Positions 1 through 8,237 of a stretch of DNA of 64,000 nucleotides are shown here, piece after piece. The stretch lies in assembly GCF_900217235.1 (NCBI RefSeq), contig NZ_LT907975.1, forward strand, positions 1,835,001-1,899,000. Reading direction: 5' to 3'. Source of the DNA: Pseudodesulfovibrio profundus (GTDB lineage Bacteria > Desulfobacterota > Desulfovibrionia > Desulfovibrionales > Desulfovibrionaceae). Below the pieces are notes generated by a model, which ran no database searches, was not told the DNA's origin, and was given only the letters and a program-made list of their open reading frames with translations. Within the stretch, counting starts at the first letter, position 1. Every line of letters begins with the position of its first letter. Position numbers and translations under genes: made by a program.

Positions 1-455
1 CTTACTGTGAACACCAGCCCGTAGGACTCGGCCACCTTGTTTCCTGCATCATAAAGGACTTCGAATGTGAGTTCATTCTTTTCTTTGGTAGACAACGAGT
101 TGTCAGGGGTTTCAGGACTGATGCAGACAAGGGTTGCACCCATGGACTCGATTTCAGAAAGACGACGTTGCAGAGCTGCCAGCTCCAGATTGCAGTAAGG
201 TCACCAGCCGCCCCGGTAAAAACTGACGACAACCGGTCCCTCCGAAAGCATGGCACCGAGATTCATCTCCTTGCCCAGGTGGTTGGGAAGGGTGAAATCC
301 GGGGCCGTTTCGCCGCTTTGAACCGCTTTGCCTTCAATGCCCGACGCCTTGAGTGCTTCGGTCTCACTTGCCATTGTAGCCATCTTGTCGGCAGGGATGT
401 TTTCCTTGGCGCTTTGCGACATCGCTTCCAATTGTTTTTGTAAGTCGCTCATCAT
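1..455 (-). CDS. Peroxiredoxin-like selenoprotein (3' end beyond window)
   Basis: Thioredoxin-fold AhpC/TSA-like thiol peroxidase, cut by the window edge. The frame from ATG 453-455 (or the second ATG, 450-452, eight bases after GAGG) reaches a TGA at 201-203. It then stays open to base 1 with good protein sequence. The TGA sits at the catalytic position: the motif reads FYRGGW-TGA-PYC where relatives have GGWCPYC, so it most likely encodes selenocysteine (about residue 85). Downstream come a helix, TLVCISPETPD and LYDAGNKVAESYG, all typical of the family. A short stem-loop follows the TGA at SECIS distance. It is divergent from an HxlR regulator, fitting a redox-controlled pair. The alternative is a point nonsense mutation of TGC; that seems unlikely because the rest is intact. 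Confidence 0.82.
169..194 (-). promoter_or_regulatory. Candidate bacterial SECIS stem-loop
   Basis: On the coding strand the stem GAGCT / AGCTC (bases 19-23 and 27-31 counted from the T of TGA) closes a three-base GGC loop. An outer TGC/GCA pairing may extend it. The apical loop lies 21 bases after the TGA and carries G in its first two bases. This fits bacterial SECIS rules (small G-bearing loop roughly 16-37 bases after UGA). The structure was found by eye, not folded. Confidence 0.55.
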
Positions 456-550
456 ATATTCCTCATATTGTTAGGGATTGACCGCACTGCTCACGCGGTT
501 CATTCATTCCTGAGCTATTGAGTAAGAATAGCCTATTTGCCGACCATGAC

Positions 551-591
551 AAGTACCGACAAAAAAGTCGGGTACTTACTTGGAGGTAAGT
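551..591. promoter_or_regulatory. Inverted repeats between selenoprotein and hxlR-type gene
   Basis: Two overlapping dyads: AAGTACCGAC-N6-GTCGGGTACTT (551-577, one extra G) and a perfect ACTTAC-N6-GTAAGT (574-591). TAC...GTA dyads of this type are typical HxlR/MarR-class operators, so these are likely binding sites for the neighbouring regulator. Confidence 0.5.
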
Positions 592-698
592 TGCACTTTA
601 GTTCAGGATGTTAAGTGAGTTACTTTTTTTGACCAGTAGCCGGGTTCATTGGCCGCTTCCGCTTTACCAGTATTTTGAAACGCCCTATACTTTGGGCA

Positions 699-722
699 GG
701 TACCTACTTCACTGTGAGTACC
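699..722. promoter_or_regulatory. Second GTAC dyad upstream of the HxlR gene
   Basis: GGTAC-N14-GTACC lies about 40 bases before the regulator start. It shares the GTAC half-site with the upstream dyads and could be the autoregulatory operator. Confidence 0.35.
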
Positions 723-762
723 TTCTAAAAAGCAAGCATCAAGCCCTATGCTGGAGGATAGC

Positions 763-1197
763 ATGAAAGTAGGTATATCCTGTGATCTCAAGCGAGCCGG
801 TGACCGTGATTTCCGGTGCTTTTTCGAGCTCTCACAGCAGGTGATCGGCGGGAAGTGGAAATTCAAGATCCTATTCTATCTCAGCCAGAATTCGGTCATG
901 CGTTTCGGCGAGTTGCGTGACGCAATCTACGGGATATCCGAAAAGGTACTCATCCAACAGCTCAAGGAGCTTGCCGCTGACCAGATAGTCCATCGGGAAG
1001 TGTACAAGCAAGTACCGCCCAAGGTGGAGTATTCGCTCACCCCATTGGGGCAGACGCTGATTCCGACTCTCGAAAACCTGTTCGACTGGGGACAGAAGTA
1101 TGCTTCACATCTGGTCGCGCAGAAGTGCAACATGCCCATTGAGCCAGGTGAGATTCTTGATGATATCGAGCTGCGGGTAAAAGAAGTGACTGACTAG
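763..1197 (+). CDS. HxlR-family transcriptional regulator
   Basis: 144-residue winged-helix regulator of the HxlR family. These often sense reactive electrophiles or redox state. Family signatures are visible: CFFELSQQVIGGKWKFKILFYL, then RFGELRDAIYGISEKVLIQQLKEL (recognition helix) and the wing with YSLTPLGQTL. The ATG at 763 is preferred over one at 748 because GGAGG (752-756) sits six bases before it and overlaps what would be the start of the longer form. Cysteines near the N-terminus (CDLKR, CFFEL) could be redox sensors. Divergent transcription from the selenoprotein and the shared dyads suggest it controls that gene; this is inference. Confidence 0.85.
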   Translation: MKVGISCDLKRAGDRDFRCFFELSQQVIGGKWKFKILFYLSQNSVMRFGELRDAIYGISEKVLIQQLKELAADQIVHREVYKQVPPKVEYSLTPLGQTLIPTLENLFDWGQKYASHLVAQKCNMPIEPGEILDDIELRVKEVTD

Positions 1198-1227
1198 ACC
1201 TTTCTGATCCAGAGAGTATTTGTGATA

Positions 1228-1440
1228 GGAAGCCGCCTTTGGCGGGATTTGTCGGGTGATTTCGCCTCCGGCGGGCAAGGACTGCCGCCCTTGCATCCCC
1301 AGTCTGGCTCCTGTGGAGCCATGGGGTGCATATAGGTAATCGCTGATTTTACTTAAGCCCCACCCTCGCCGAAGGCGCAATAGGATTCCAAAGGGGCCCG
1401 CCCTTTGGCCGCCGGAGGCAAAGTCTTTCCGACATATCGC
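1228..1440. repeat. Mosaic intergenic repeat, copy A
   Basis: GC-rich intergenic unit made of small hairpins: GCCGCC..GGCGG, GCCTCCGGCGG, CTCC..GGAG, and CCAAAGGGG..CCCTTTGG. The same modules recur inverted at 6308-6515 and 6549-6762, and shortened at 58933-59023. It has no coding potential, and fills the gap between the HxlR gene and the pab operon. Confidence 0.8.
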
Positions 1441-1477
1441 CGCTACGCGGCGCTCCCCTTCTGATCTTTCTTCAGTC

Positions 1478-2242
1478 TCAACAACCGAGAACGAGACTGG
1501 TCACCGGCTCGCACGGCCCTTCGTCCGGGGCGAACGCGTACTCACCTATGCCGACGATGGGACGCATGCCGATGAGCGAGTTGAGCAGATAGGCGTGACG
1601 GAACTCACCTAACTCATCGCGGTTGATGGGGCGGGTGGTGATGTCGTGAATGGTCTTGGCCTGCGCCAGCGTCGTGGATGGCAACTTGAAGTCCGACTGT
1701 GGCTCATACAGTGAACCATTCTTTTTGAACAGAATGGCACCGGTGGTCGCTTCGAGCAGATTGTTGTCGAAATCGAACAGCGCGGAATCATCAAATCCGG
1801 CAGCATTGGCCTGCTTGTGGGCCAGATGAAAAAACATATAGCTGTTGGTCTTGTGCGCATTGAGGTGCGAAACGTGCCGCTCTTCGCACAGACACAGCCG
1901 ATAGGCTTTGTAGGGCCTTGGCTCGAACGGCGCGACCAGCACTACAGGATGACTGCGGGGCGTGCCGGCGGAATAGACGATATTGACCCGTGCCGTGCTT
2001 CCTGAAAGCTCGTTCCTGTCGAGAAGGATGTTGACGACCCGCTCGAAATCGATGGTGTCATAGGCAATGTCATGGGCTCGCAGGGAGTGGAACAGTCGAT
2101 CCAGATGCAGATCCAGATGACAGAGGTTGTTCCCGTTGTAGTAGATGGTCTCGAAAAAACCGGTGCCGTAGCGAAATCCGGGCGCTGTGGGATTGACCGC
2201 CAACGCCTTGGAGCGAAGCTTGCCGTTGGAATAATGAATCAC
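1478..2242 (-). CDS. pabC: Aminodeoxychorismate lyase (class IV aminotransferase fold)
   Basis: 254-residue PLP enzyme of fold type IV that would release pyruvate from 4-amino-4-deoxychorismate to give 4-aminobenzoate for folate. Visible motifs are the N-terminal RYGTGFFETIYY strand, an HLDLHLDRLFHSL helix, the PLP lysine in HKTNSY, and the cofactor glutamate in LLEATTGAILF. It is the last gene of pabA-pabB-pabC, and its ATG overlaps the pabB stop by four bases (translational coupling). Sequence alone cannot fully exclude a D-amino acid or branched-chain aminotransferase, but the operon makes PabC much the likeliest. Confidence 0.88.
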   Translation of the reverse strand: MIHYSNGKLRSKALAVNPTAPGFRYGTGFFETIYYNGNNLCHLDLHLDRLFHSLRAHDIAYDTIDFERVVNILLDRNELSGSTARVNIVYSAGTPRSHPVVLVAPFEPRPYKAYRLCLCEERHVSHLNAHKTNSYMFFHLAHKQANAAGFDDSALFDFDNNLLEATTGAILFKKNGSLYEPQSDFKLPSTTLAQAKTIHDITTRPINRDELGEFRHAYLLNSLIGMRPIVGIGEYAFAPDEGPCEPVTSLVLGC

Positions 2243-3510
2243 TGGGGAGCCGTCCTGAAAAATTTTTCCGCTTTTGCCATGGTCTCCTCATACTCGGATG
2301 TCGGTGTCGAGTCCACCACGATACCGCTTCCGGCATAGGTATCGAGTGTGTTGCTTACGGTGTCGAAAACTGCGGTGCGGATGGCGATGGAAGAGTCCAT
2401 ATTGAGCCGGTCGCGAATGACGACCATGGAGCCGCAGTAGATACCGCGGGCGTGCGGTTCCAGTTCCTCGATGATGGCCATGGAACTCCGCTTGGGACAA
2501 CCGGTGATGGACCCGCCGGGGAACGCATCGAAAAAGAGATCGAGACAATCCCGGTCAGAGCGAAGCCGCCCGGTGACGTCGGAATACATCTGAAGCAGGT
2601 TGTCCACGCGAAACACGGATAGATGGTTGTCCACACGCACGGAACCGTACTCACAATTGGCGCTGATATCGTTGCGAATCAGGTCCACGATCATGGAAAG
2701 CTCGGCCCGCTCCTTGGGAGACTCGGTCAACCGCCTGATGGTTTCCGGTGAATCGTCCTCGCTACGCAGGGTGCCTTTGATGGGCTGAGACAGAACAAGG
2801 CCATCGACAACCTGAATGAACCGCTCGGGCGATGTGGAAAGTATCCGGTGACACCCTGAATTGTACCAGGCGTAAAACGGCGCGGGATGACGATGCTCCA
2901 GATGCAGGAACAGGCTGAGCGGATCAAGGCCCGGACAATACCATGTCAGGCGGGTGGAGAGATTGAGCTGGTACGTAAGCCCGGATCGGATGTGCTCAAG
3001 GGTTTGACGGACCCCCTGCTCATAGGCGGCTTGGTCGAGAGAAATGTCTGGCGGCGTGCACGGCATGGCGTCAAATATGGCGGCGATGGACACGGGTTGC
3101 TCGATCACGCCTGTCACCGAGTCGAGAATACCCGAATCAACGCAACTCAGGACTGCCTGACCGGTTGAAGCCTTATACTCAATGGTTGCCGCGTACTTTT
3201 TCAGATGTCCGAGGGACATATGCCGGGGCTTGCCGGATGGTATGTTGCGCAGAATCATGCCGTAATCATAACTGACATATCCCATGGAGAGACCGGGAGA
3301 GCCGAAACAGAATTCCCTGACGTCATCCGGCGTGGTGTCGCCATCGAAAACCAATTCGGCAATAGGGCGGATGCCGATGATAGGCGTGGTCTCCGCTGGG
3401 TACCCGGGAGCCGAGAGCACGAGATCGGCCTGTTCGGTTCGGGCCAGATGGGCGGCGATTTCCCGGAAGCGAAGGGGGCTACAGTCCCAGGTATGCAAGA
3501 GCATCGACAA
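2239..3510 (-). CDS. pabB: 4-amino-4-deoxychorismate synthase component I
   Basis: 423-residue chorismate-using enzyme that takes ammonia from PabA and aminates chorismate. The signature PIKGTLR carries the lysine that distinguishes PabB from anthranilate synthase TrpE (PIAGT). The other motifs are FRVDNLLQMYSDVTG, FPGGSITGCPK and YAGSGIVVDS. The length fits the family, whose N-terminal half is variable. The start overlaps the pabA end by about 30 bases (an internal Met two codons later would shorten this), so the genes are coupled. Confidence 0.92.
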   Translation of the reverse strand: MSMLLHTWDCSPLRFREIAAHLARTEQADLVLSAPGYPAETTPIIGIRPIAELVFDGDTTPDDVREFCFGSPGLSMGYVSYDYGMILRNIPSGKPRHMSLGHLKKYAATIEYKASTGQAVLSCVDSGILDSVTGVIEQPVSIAAIFDAMPCTPPDISLDQAAYEQGVRQTLEHIRSGLTYQLNLSTRLTWYCPGLDPLSLFLHLEHRHPAPFYAWYNSGCHRILSTSPERFIQVVDGLVLSQPIKGTLRSEDDSPETIRRLTESPKERAELSMIVDLIRNDISANCEYGSVRVDNHLSVFRVDNLLQMYSDVTGRLRSDRDCLDLFFDAFPGGSITGCPKRSSMAIIEELEPHARGIYCGSMVVIRDRLNMDSSIAIRTAVFDTVSNTLDTYAGSGIVVDSTPTSEYEETMAKAEKFFRTAPQ

Positions 3511-4015
3511 TGAATGTCCCTCCGTTTTCCGTCATGAATGACTCGGGATGAAATTGATATCCCATCACGCGATTCGCCTTGTTGCCCAGGGCCATGGGTA
3601 CGCCGGAACCGTTTTGGCACAGCACTTCCAGCCCATCACCCACACGGGAGACATGGAGGGAGTGATAGCGGGCCACGGTTTCCTGCTTGCCGTTCCAGAG
3701 AATGGAATCGGTTTTCCCGTGAACGCACCCCTCCAGACGAGCGGTTTCGCCGCCAAAGTGTTCGTTGAGTAGCTGCATGCCAAGACAGATGCCGAGAACC
3801 GGCCGTCCAGAATCGATAATATGTTCGTACCCCGGATAGTCTGCGGGCGTGCCGGGACCGGGGGAAATCACCACCAGATCATAGTGGTTCGGCTCCGGCA
3901 GATTGAACTTATCATAGGAAACCACGGCAATTCGTGCATCCTTGATGGCGGTGGCCAGCAGGTGCTCCAGATTGCGGGTAAAGCTGTCATTATTGTCGAT
4001 GAGTAAAATGCGCAT
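3479..4015 (-). CDS. pabA: Aminodeoxychorismate synthase glutamine amidotransferase
   Basis: 178-residue class I glutamine amidotransferase supplying ammonia to PabB. The catalytic cysteine is in GICLGMQLLNEHFGG and the His/Glu pair in YQFHPESFM; the oxyanion region is VISPGPGTP. A start at 4015 (MRILLIDNNDSF) is chosen over an upstream ATG because GGGGAG lies just before it and the family begins with this strand. It is first gene of the pabABC operon. Such subunits can also serve TrpE, but no trp genes are here. Confidence 0.92.
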   Translation of the reverse strand: MRILLIDNNDSFTRNLEHLLATAIKDARIAVVSYDKFNLPEPNHYDLVVISPGPGTPADYPGYEHIIDSGRPVLGICLGMQLLNEHFGGETARLEGCVHGKTDSILWNGKQETVARYHSLHVSRVGDGLEVLCQNGSGVPMALGNKANRVMGYQFHPESFMTENGGTFIVDALAYLGL

Positions 4016-4168
4016 GGTCTCCCCGGTCCCATACTTAATGGAGGCGGGCACGCCTTTCAACAGGAATTACTGTTTGTCCAAAGCGTGACGATTCCCTTTG
4101 TTTGTCTTGATAAACAGGCTTTTTTTCCTTAAACGAGTGAGCATCCCAAAACACTCAAGGGGGCTTTC

Positions 4169-5446
4169 ATGAAGATATTGGTTGTCGGTAGCGGAGGACG
4201 TGAGCACGCGTTGTGCTGGAAATTGTCACAGAATCCCAAGGTTGAAGAGATCCTGTGCGCGCCGGGCAACGGCGGCACCGCTCAGGTCGGCAAAAACGTT
4301 CCGGTCAAGGATGACGACATCCCGGCACTGGTTGCTCTGGCTAAAGAGGAAGCGGTTGATCTGGTTGTGGCCGGTCCCGAAGTGCCTCTGGTGCTTGGCC
4401 TGTCCAATGCTTTGGAGCAGGAAAACATCCCCTGCTTTGGCCCCAATGCCTACGCAGCCAACCTCGAAGGCTCCAAGGCGTTCTCCAAGAATGTCATGGC
4501 TGATGCCGGTGTGCCGACCGCCCCGTTCAGGGTGTTTGATGAATTTGAACCCGCTGTGGCCTTCATCCGCGAAAAGGGCGCACCCATCGTGGTCAAGGCC
4601 GATGGTCTTGCCGCAGGTAAGGGTGTCGTCGTAGCTACCACCGAAGAAGAAGCCATCGAGGCCGTTGAAGAGATGATGGTCAAGAAGGTGTTCGGTTCTG
4701 CCGGAGATCGCGTGGTCATCGAGGAAACCCTCAAGGGCGAAGAAGCTTCCTTCCTCGCTTTTTGTGACGGCCGAAATTATGCGCTGCTCCCGTCCAGCCA
4801 GGATCACAAGGCAGCCTATGAAGGCGATACCGGTCCGAACACCGGCGGCATGGGTGCCTACTCCCCTGCTCCGATCCTGCCCAAGGAAAAATATGCTGAG
4901 ACCGCCGAGATGTGCATCCGCCCGATCCTGAAATATCTGGCCGCCAAAGGCGAGCCGTTCAAGGGCGTGCTGTACGCTGGTCTCATGTACACGGATGAGG
5001 GGCCGTCCGTCCTCGAATATAATGTTCGTTTCGGCGATCCCGAGTGCCAGCCGCTGCTCATGCGTCTGGAGACCGACCTGCTCGATATCATGTTTGCCTG
5101 TATCGAAGGCCGACTGGATGAAATTGATGTTGTCTCGACCCAGCAGACCGCCTGCGGTGTTGTCGTGGCTGCCGAGGGGTATCCCGGCTCCTACCCCAAG
5201 GGTATGGAAGTGACCGGACTCGACGAAGCCGATGCCATGGAAGGGGTCAAGGTCTTTCAGGCCGGAACCGCCATGAAGGACGGTAAAATCGTCACCTCTG
5301 GCGGGCGCGTACTGTGCGTCACCGCTCTGGGTGACGACCTTGGAGCTGCTCAGAAGCGGGCCTACGAAGCGGTGGATAAGGTCCATTTCGACAAGAGTTT
5401 CTATCGACGCGACATCGCTGACAAGGGATTGAAACGCCTTAAGTAA
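4169..5446 (+). CDS. purD: Phosphoribosylamine-glycine ligase (GAR synthetase)
   Basis: 425-residue ATP-grasp enzyme of de novo purine synthesis, joining glycine to phosphoribosylamine. The N-terminal domain starts MKILVVGSGGREHALCWK. The ATP-grasp region has VVKADGLAAGKGV, EASFLAFCDG, SQDHKAAYEGDTGPNTGGMGAYSP and EYNVRFGDPECQPLL. The length is that of typical single-domain PurD. AAGGGGG lies nine bases before the ATG. It is divergent from pabA, with about 150 bases between. purE follows after a 286-base gap, so it probably has its own promoter. Confidence 0.97.
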   Translation: MKILVVGSGGREHALCWKLSQNPKVEEILCAPGNGGTAQVGKNVPVKDDDIPALVALAKEEAVDLVVAGPEVPLVLGLSNALEQENIPCFGPNAYAANLEGSKAFSKNVMADAGVPTAPFRVFDEFEPAVAFIREKGAPIVVKADGLAAGKGVVVATTEEEAIEAVEEMMVKKVFGSAGDRVVIEETLKGEEASFLAFCDGRNYALLPSSQDHKAAYEGDTGPNTGGMGAYSPAPILPKEKYAETAEMCIRPILKYLAAKGEPFKGVLYAGLMYTDEGPSVLEYNVRFGDPECQPLLMRLETDLLDIMFACIEGRLDEIDVVSTQQTACGVVVAAEGYPGSYPKGMEVTGLDEADAMEGVKVFQAGTAMKDGKIVTSGGRVLCVTALGDDLGAAQKRAYEAVDKVHFDKSFYRRDIADKGLKRLK

Positions 5447-5599
5447 GTATGAATGGCAGTCAGAACGGCTTCGGTTACGCGACGTTGTTCGCTGTTGATC
5501 GATCGGCCCGATATGGTCGCCTTTTATATAATATATTGAAATAACAAATTCTCCGGACCAACCACGGGCGGACATGGTGTCACGCTCTGGCCCGAAATT

Positions 5600-5634
5600 T
5601 TTCCCTTAGATGCATCAATCGATGTGAAGGGAAA
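5600..5634 (+). other. Leader hairpin upstream of purE
   Basis: TTTCCCTT...AAGGGAAA arms with an inner CATC/GATG pairing, about 100 bases before the purE start. No U-tract follows, so it is not an obvious terminator. It could be a 5'-UTR structure or an operator. Nothing else was recognised in the purD-purE gap apart from AT-rich bases around 5520-5545. Confidence 0.3.
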
Positions 5635-5732
5635 GGGGATGGGGGACTGGGAGCAATAAGGCCGAAAGTACCTCACAAAGAGGCTTCAGCCATATTCTTC
5701 CGACCGCCGGAGGCAATGCACAGGAGAGAGTT

Positions 5733-6215
5733 ATGCCTCAAGTTGTTATTTTTATGGGTTCCATTTCCGATGAAGAAAAAATGCGTCCGTGTTCGGACCT
5801 CTTCAACGAATTGGGGATTGATCACGTTTTCACCATTTCTTCGGCGCACCGCACGCCCGAGCGTACCGCTCGTCTGGTCAAGGAGTACGAGGAAGACGGA
5901 TGCCAGGTATTCATCTGTGCAGCCGGTCTCGCCGCTCATCTGGCTGGTGCCGTTGCTGCCAAAACCATCAAGCCGGTGCTCGGTGTACCGCTGACCGCGT
6001 CCGCCTTCGGCGGCATGGATGCCATGATGGCTACCGTGCAGATGCCTCCGGGCTTCCCGGTCGGTACCGTGGCCCTGGACAAGGTCGGCGCCAAGAACGC
6101 CGCATGGCTCGCCGCTCAGATTCTTGCCCTGCAGGACGAAGAGTTGGCACAGCGTATTCGTGACGCCCGTCAGGGATTCGTCGAGTCCGTGGAAAAGGCT
6201 GCCGCCAGCTTGTAA
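5733..6215 (+). CDS. purE: 5-(carboxyamino)imidazole ribonucleotide mutase / AIR carboxylase
   Basis: 160-residue PurE. Motifs are [10 protein letters not shown] (usually GSxSD), [10 protein letters not shown], and a [15 protein letters not shown] loop. It acts at the carboxylation step after AIR in purine synthesis. Whether it is the PurK-dependent mutase (class I) or a CO2-using carboxylase (class II) is not settled here, since no purK is nearby; the SAHRTP motif favours class I. AGGAGAGAG precedes the ATG. A strong terminator follows immediately, so the transcript ends here. Confidence 0.93.
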   Translation: MPQVVIFMGSISDEEKMRPCSDLFNELGIDHVFTISSAHRTPERTARLVKEYEEDGCQVFICAAGLAAHLAGAVAAKTIKPVLGVPLTASAFGGMDAMMATVQMPPGFPVGTVALDKVGAKNAAWLAAQILALQDEELAQRIRDARQGFVESVEKAAASL

Positions 6216-6239
6216 AAAAGCCAAAGCAGATCAGTATGA

Positions 6240-6272
6240 AACGCCCCGTCCGTATGGATGGGGCGTTTTTTT
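6240..6272 (+). terminator. Rho-independent terminator after purE
   Basis: AACGCCCC / GGGGCGTT stem with a 12-base loop followed by a T run. Confidence 0.9.
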
Positions 6273-6307
6273 GGAGGACAGAATAGGAGCGCCGCTTCGC
6301 GTCGAAA

Positions 6308-6515
6308 TGTCGTAAGGCTTGCCTCCGGCGGCCAAAGGGCGAGCCCCTTTGGAATCCCAGTGCGCCTTCGGCGAGGGCGGGGCTTAAGTAAAGTCAGTGA
6401 ATAACTATAGGTGACCCATGGCTCCATAGGAGCCAGACTGGGGATGCAAGGGCGGCAGTCCTTGCCCGCCGGAGGCGAAATCACCCGACAATCCCGCCGA
6501 AGGCGGCTTCCTATC
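6308..6515. repeat. Mosaic intergenic repeat, copy B (inverted)
   Basis: Same module order as copy A but on the opposite strand. It begins with a GCCTCCGGCGGCC block and ends with CCGCCGAAGGCGG. It lies in the 500-base gene-free gap between purE and nfnB. Confidence 0.8.
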
Positions 6516-6548
6516 CTGATTTTCATTGAAGAACGCCCCGTTGCGTCG

Positions 6549-6762
6549 ATATATCGGAAAGACTTTGCCTCCGGCGGCCAAAGGGCGGGCCCCTTTGGAA
6601 TCCTAGTGCGCCTTCGGCGAGGGTGGGGCTTAAGGAAAGTCAGTGAATAACTATAGGTGACCCATGGCTCCACAGGAGCCAGACTGGGGATGCAAGGGCG
6701 GTAGTCCTTGCCCGCCGGAGGCGAAATCACCTGACAAATCCCGCCGAAGGCGGCTTCCCATA
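6549..6762. repeat. Mosaic intergenic repeat, copy C (inverted, tandem to B)
   Basis: Near-identical to copy B and in the same orientation, starting about 240 bases later. B and C form a tandem pair between the purE terminator and the nfnB terminator. Confidence 0.8.
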
Positions 6763-6774
6763 CTGATTTCCCAC

Positions 6775-6805
6775 AAAAAAAGCGCCGACCTTAACGATCG
6801 GCGCT
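6775..6805 (-). terminator. Terminator after nfnAB
   Basis: AGCGCCGA / TCGGCGCT stem; on the minus strand it is followed by a run of T (AAAAAA at 6775-6780 on the plus strand). Confidence 0.9.
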
Positions 6806-6821
6806 TCGTTGATTCTGATGC

Positions 6822-8237
6822 TTACAGCAACCTGTCGGCTATTTCCTTGGCGGCCCGCCGTCCCGCGCCCATGGCGGAGATGACCGTTGCCGCTCCGGTG
6901 ACGATATCGCCTCCGGCAAAGACGTTGGGCATGGAGGTCTCGCCAGTCTCCGGATCGGCCTCGATGTATCCCCACTTGTTCAGTTCGAGATCGGGCGTGG
7001 CGTCCAACAAAATGGGATTGGGACGCGTACCCACGGCGATGATCACCATATCGCAGGCGATCTGTTCGGTCTCGCCCTCCAGACAGACCGGAGAACACCG
7101 ACCGGAATCGTCCGGCTCACCCAACTCCATTTTCTGCACGGTCATGGCCTTGAGCCGTCCCTGATTATCGCCATGGAAGGTCATGGGACCGCACAGACAG
7201 CGAATCCGAATACCCTCTTCCACGGCGTGTTCGATTTCCTCGCGACGGGCGGGCATCTCATCCTCGGAACGGCGATAAACGATGGAAACCTCATCGGCCC
7301 CCATGCGCAGGGCGGTGCGGGCAGCGTCCATTGCCACGTTTCCGGCCCCGATAACGACCACGCGCCGCGCCCTGTAGGCGGGAGTGTCGTAGTTGGGGAA
7401 ATCATAGGCTCGACCGAGATTGACGCGGGTCAGGTACTCGTTGGCAGAGAAAACCCCCACCAGATTCTCGCCGGGAATATTGAGGAACCGGGACAAACCG
7501 GCTCCGACACCGATAAAGACGGCGTTGTATCCGTCATCGAGCAGATCCTGAATGGTAACGGTCTGTCCACCCACCCAGTTGGTGCGGAAGGTCACACCCA
7601 GCTCCTTGAGCCCTTCAAGCTCCCGGCTGACAACGGTTTTGGGCAGACGAAATTCGGGGATGCCGTAGACAAGCACGCCGCCGGGTTCATGCAGAGCCTC
7701 GAAAACGTCGACCTTGATGCCGCGCCCGGAAAGATACCCGGCAACGGTAAGGGAAGACGGCCCGGCCCCGATACACGCTACCTTAAGATCGTCGCGCTCC
7801 ATGGCGCAGGACGGCAGATCGGTAACCTCTTCACAGGCGGTTTGCGCGGCAAAGGTATCGGCCACGTACCGCTCCAGCCGTCCGATGGCCACAGGCTCGT
7901 GCTTCTTGCCCAGAATGCACTTGCCCTCACACTGGGTCTCCTGCGGACAGACACGCCCGCAGACCGCGGGCAGAGAGTTGGTCTTGCGAATGACGTTGTA
8001 CGCTCCGGTCAGATCATCATCACACAGGCAGGCAATGAAACTTTTGATGTCGATGTTGACGGGACACCCGTCCTGGCAAAGCGGCTTCTTGCATTGCAGG
8101 CAGCGATCAGCTTCCAGTATGGCCTGCTCACGGGTGTAACCAAGTGCGACTTCACTGAAGTTAGAGCCGCGCTCCATGGCATCCTGATGGGGCATGGGCG
8201 TCCGGCCGCGAATTGCTTTCTTCTTTTTATCAGCCAT
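6822..8237 (-). CDS. nfnB: NADPH-binding subunit of NfnAB / GltD-like oxidoreductase
   Basis: 471-residue GltD-like flavoprotein. With NfnA it would couple ferredoxin and NADH to NADP by electron bifurcation at the cytoplasmic side. Two N-terminal Cys clusters for [4Fe-4S] are seen (ADRCLQCKKPLCQDGCPV and CGRVCPQETQCEGKC). They are followed by two dinucleotide folds, CIGAGPSSLTVAGYL and VVIGAGNVAMDAAR, and the C-terminal FAGGDIVTGAATVISAMG. The start at 8237 (MADKKKK) gives the family length and overlaps the upstream gene end by eight bases. The same proteins are often annotated SudA or glutamate synthase small subunit; the pairing with an NfnA-type subunit and no large GltB favours Nfn. Confidence 0.88.
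   Translation of the reverse strand: MADKKKKAIRGRTPMPHQDAMERGSNFSEVALGYTREQAILEADRCLQCKKPLCQDGCPVNIDIKSFIACLCDDDLTGAYNVIRKTNSLPAVCGRVCPQETQCEGKCILGKKHEPVAIGRLERYVADTFAAQTACEEVTDLPSCAMERDDLKVACIGAGPSSLTVAGYLSGRGIKVDVFEALHEPGGVLVYGIPEFRLPKTVVSRELEGLKELGVTFRTNWVGGQTVTIQDLLDDGYNAVFIGVGAGLSRFLNIPGENLVGVFSANEYLTRVNLGRAYDFPNYDTPAYRARRVVVIGAGNVAMDAARTALRMGADEVSIVYRRSEDEMPARREEIEHAVEEGIRIRCLCGPMTFHGDNQGRLKAMTVQKMELGEPDDSGRCSPVCLEGETEQIACDMVIIAVGTRPNPILLDATPDLELNKWGYIEADPETGETSMPNVFAGGDIVTGAATVISAMGAGRRAAKEIADRLL

Noticed and set aside
2239-4015. Anthranilate synthase trpE/trpG assignment
   Set aside because: The PIKGT motif and adjacent PabC point to 4-aminobenzoate synthesis; no trp genes nearby.
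4226-5575. Long open frame antisense to purD (449 codons)
   Set aside because: Purely the complement of a strongly conserved gene with biased codons; no ribosome binding site or family match.
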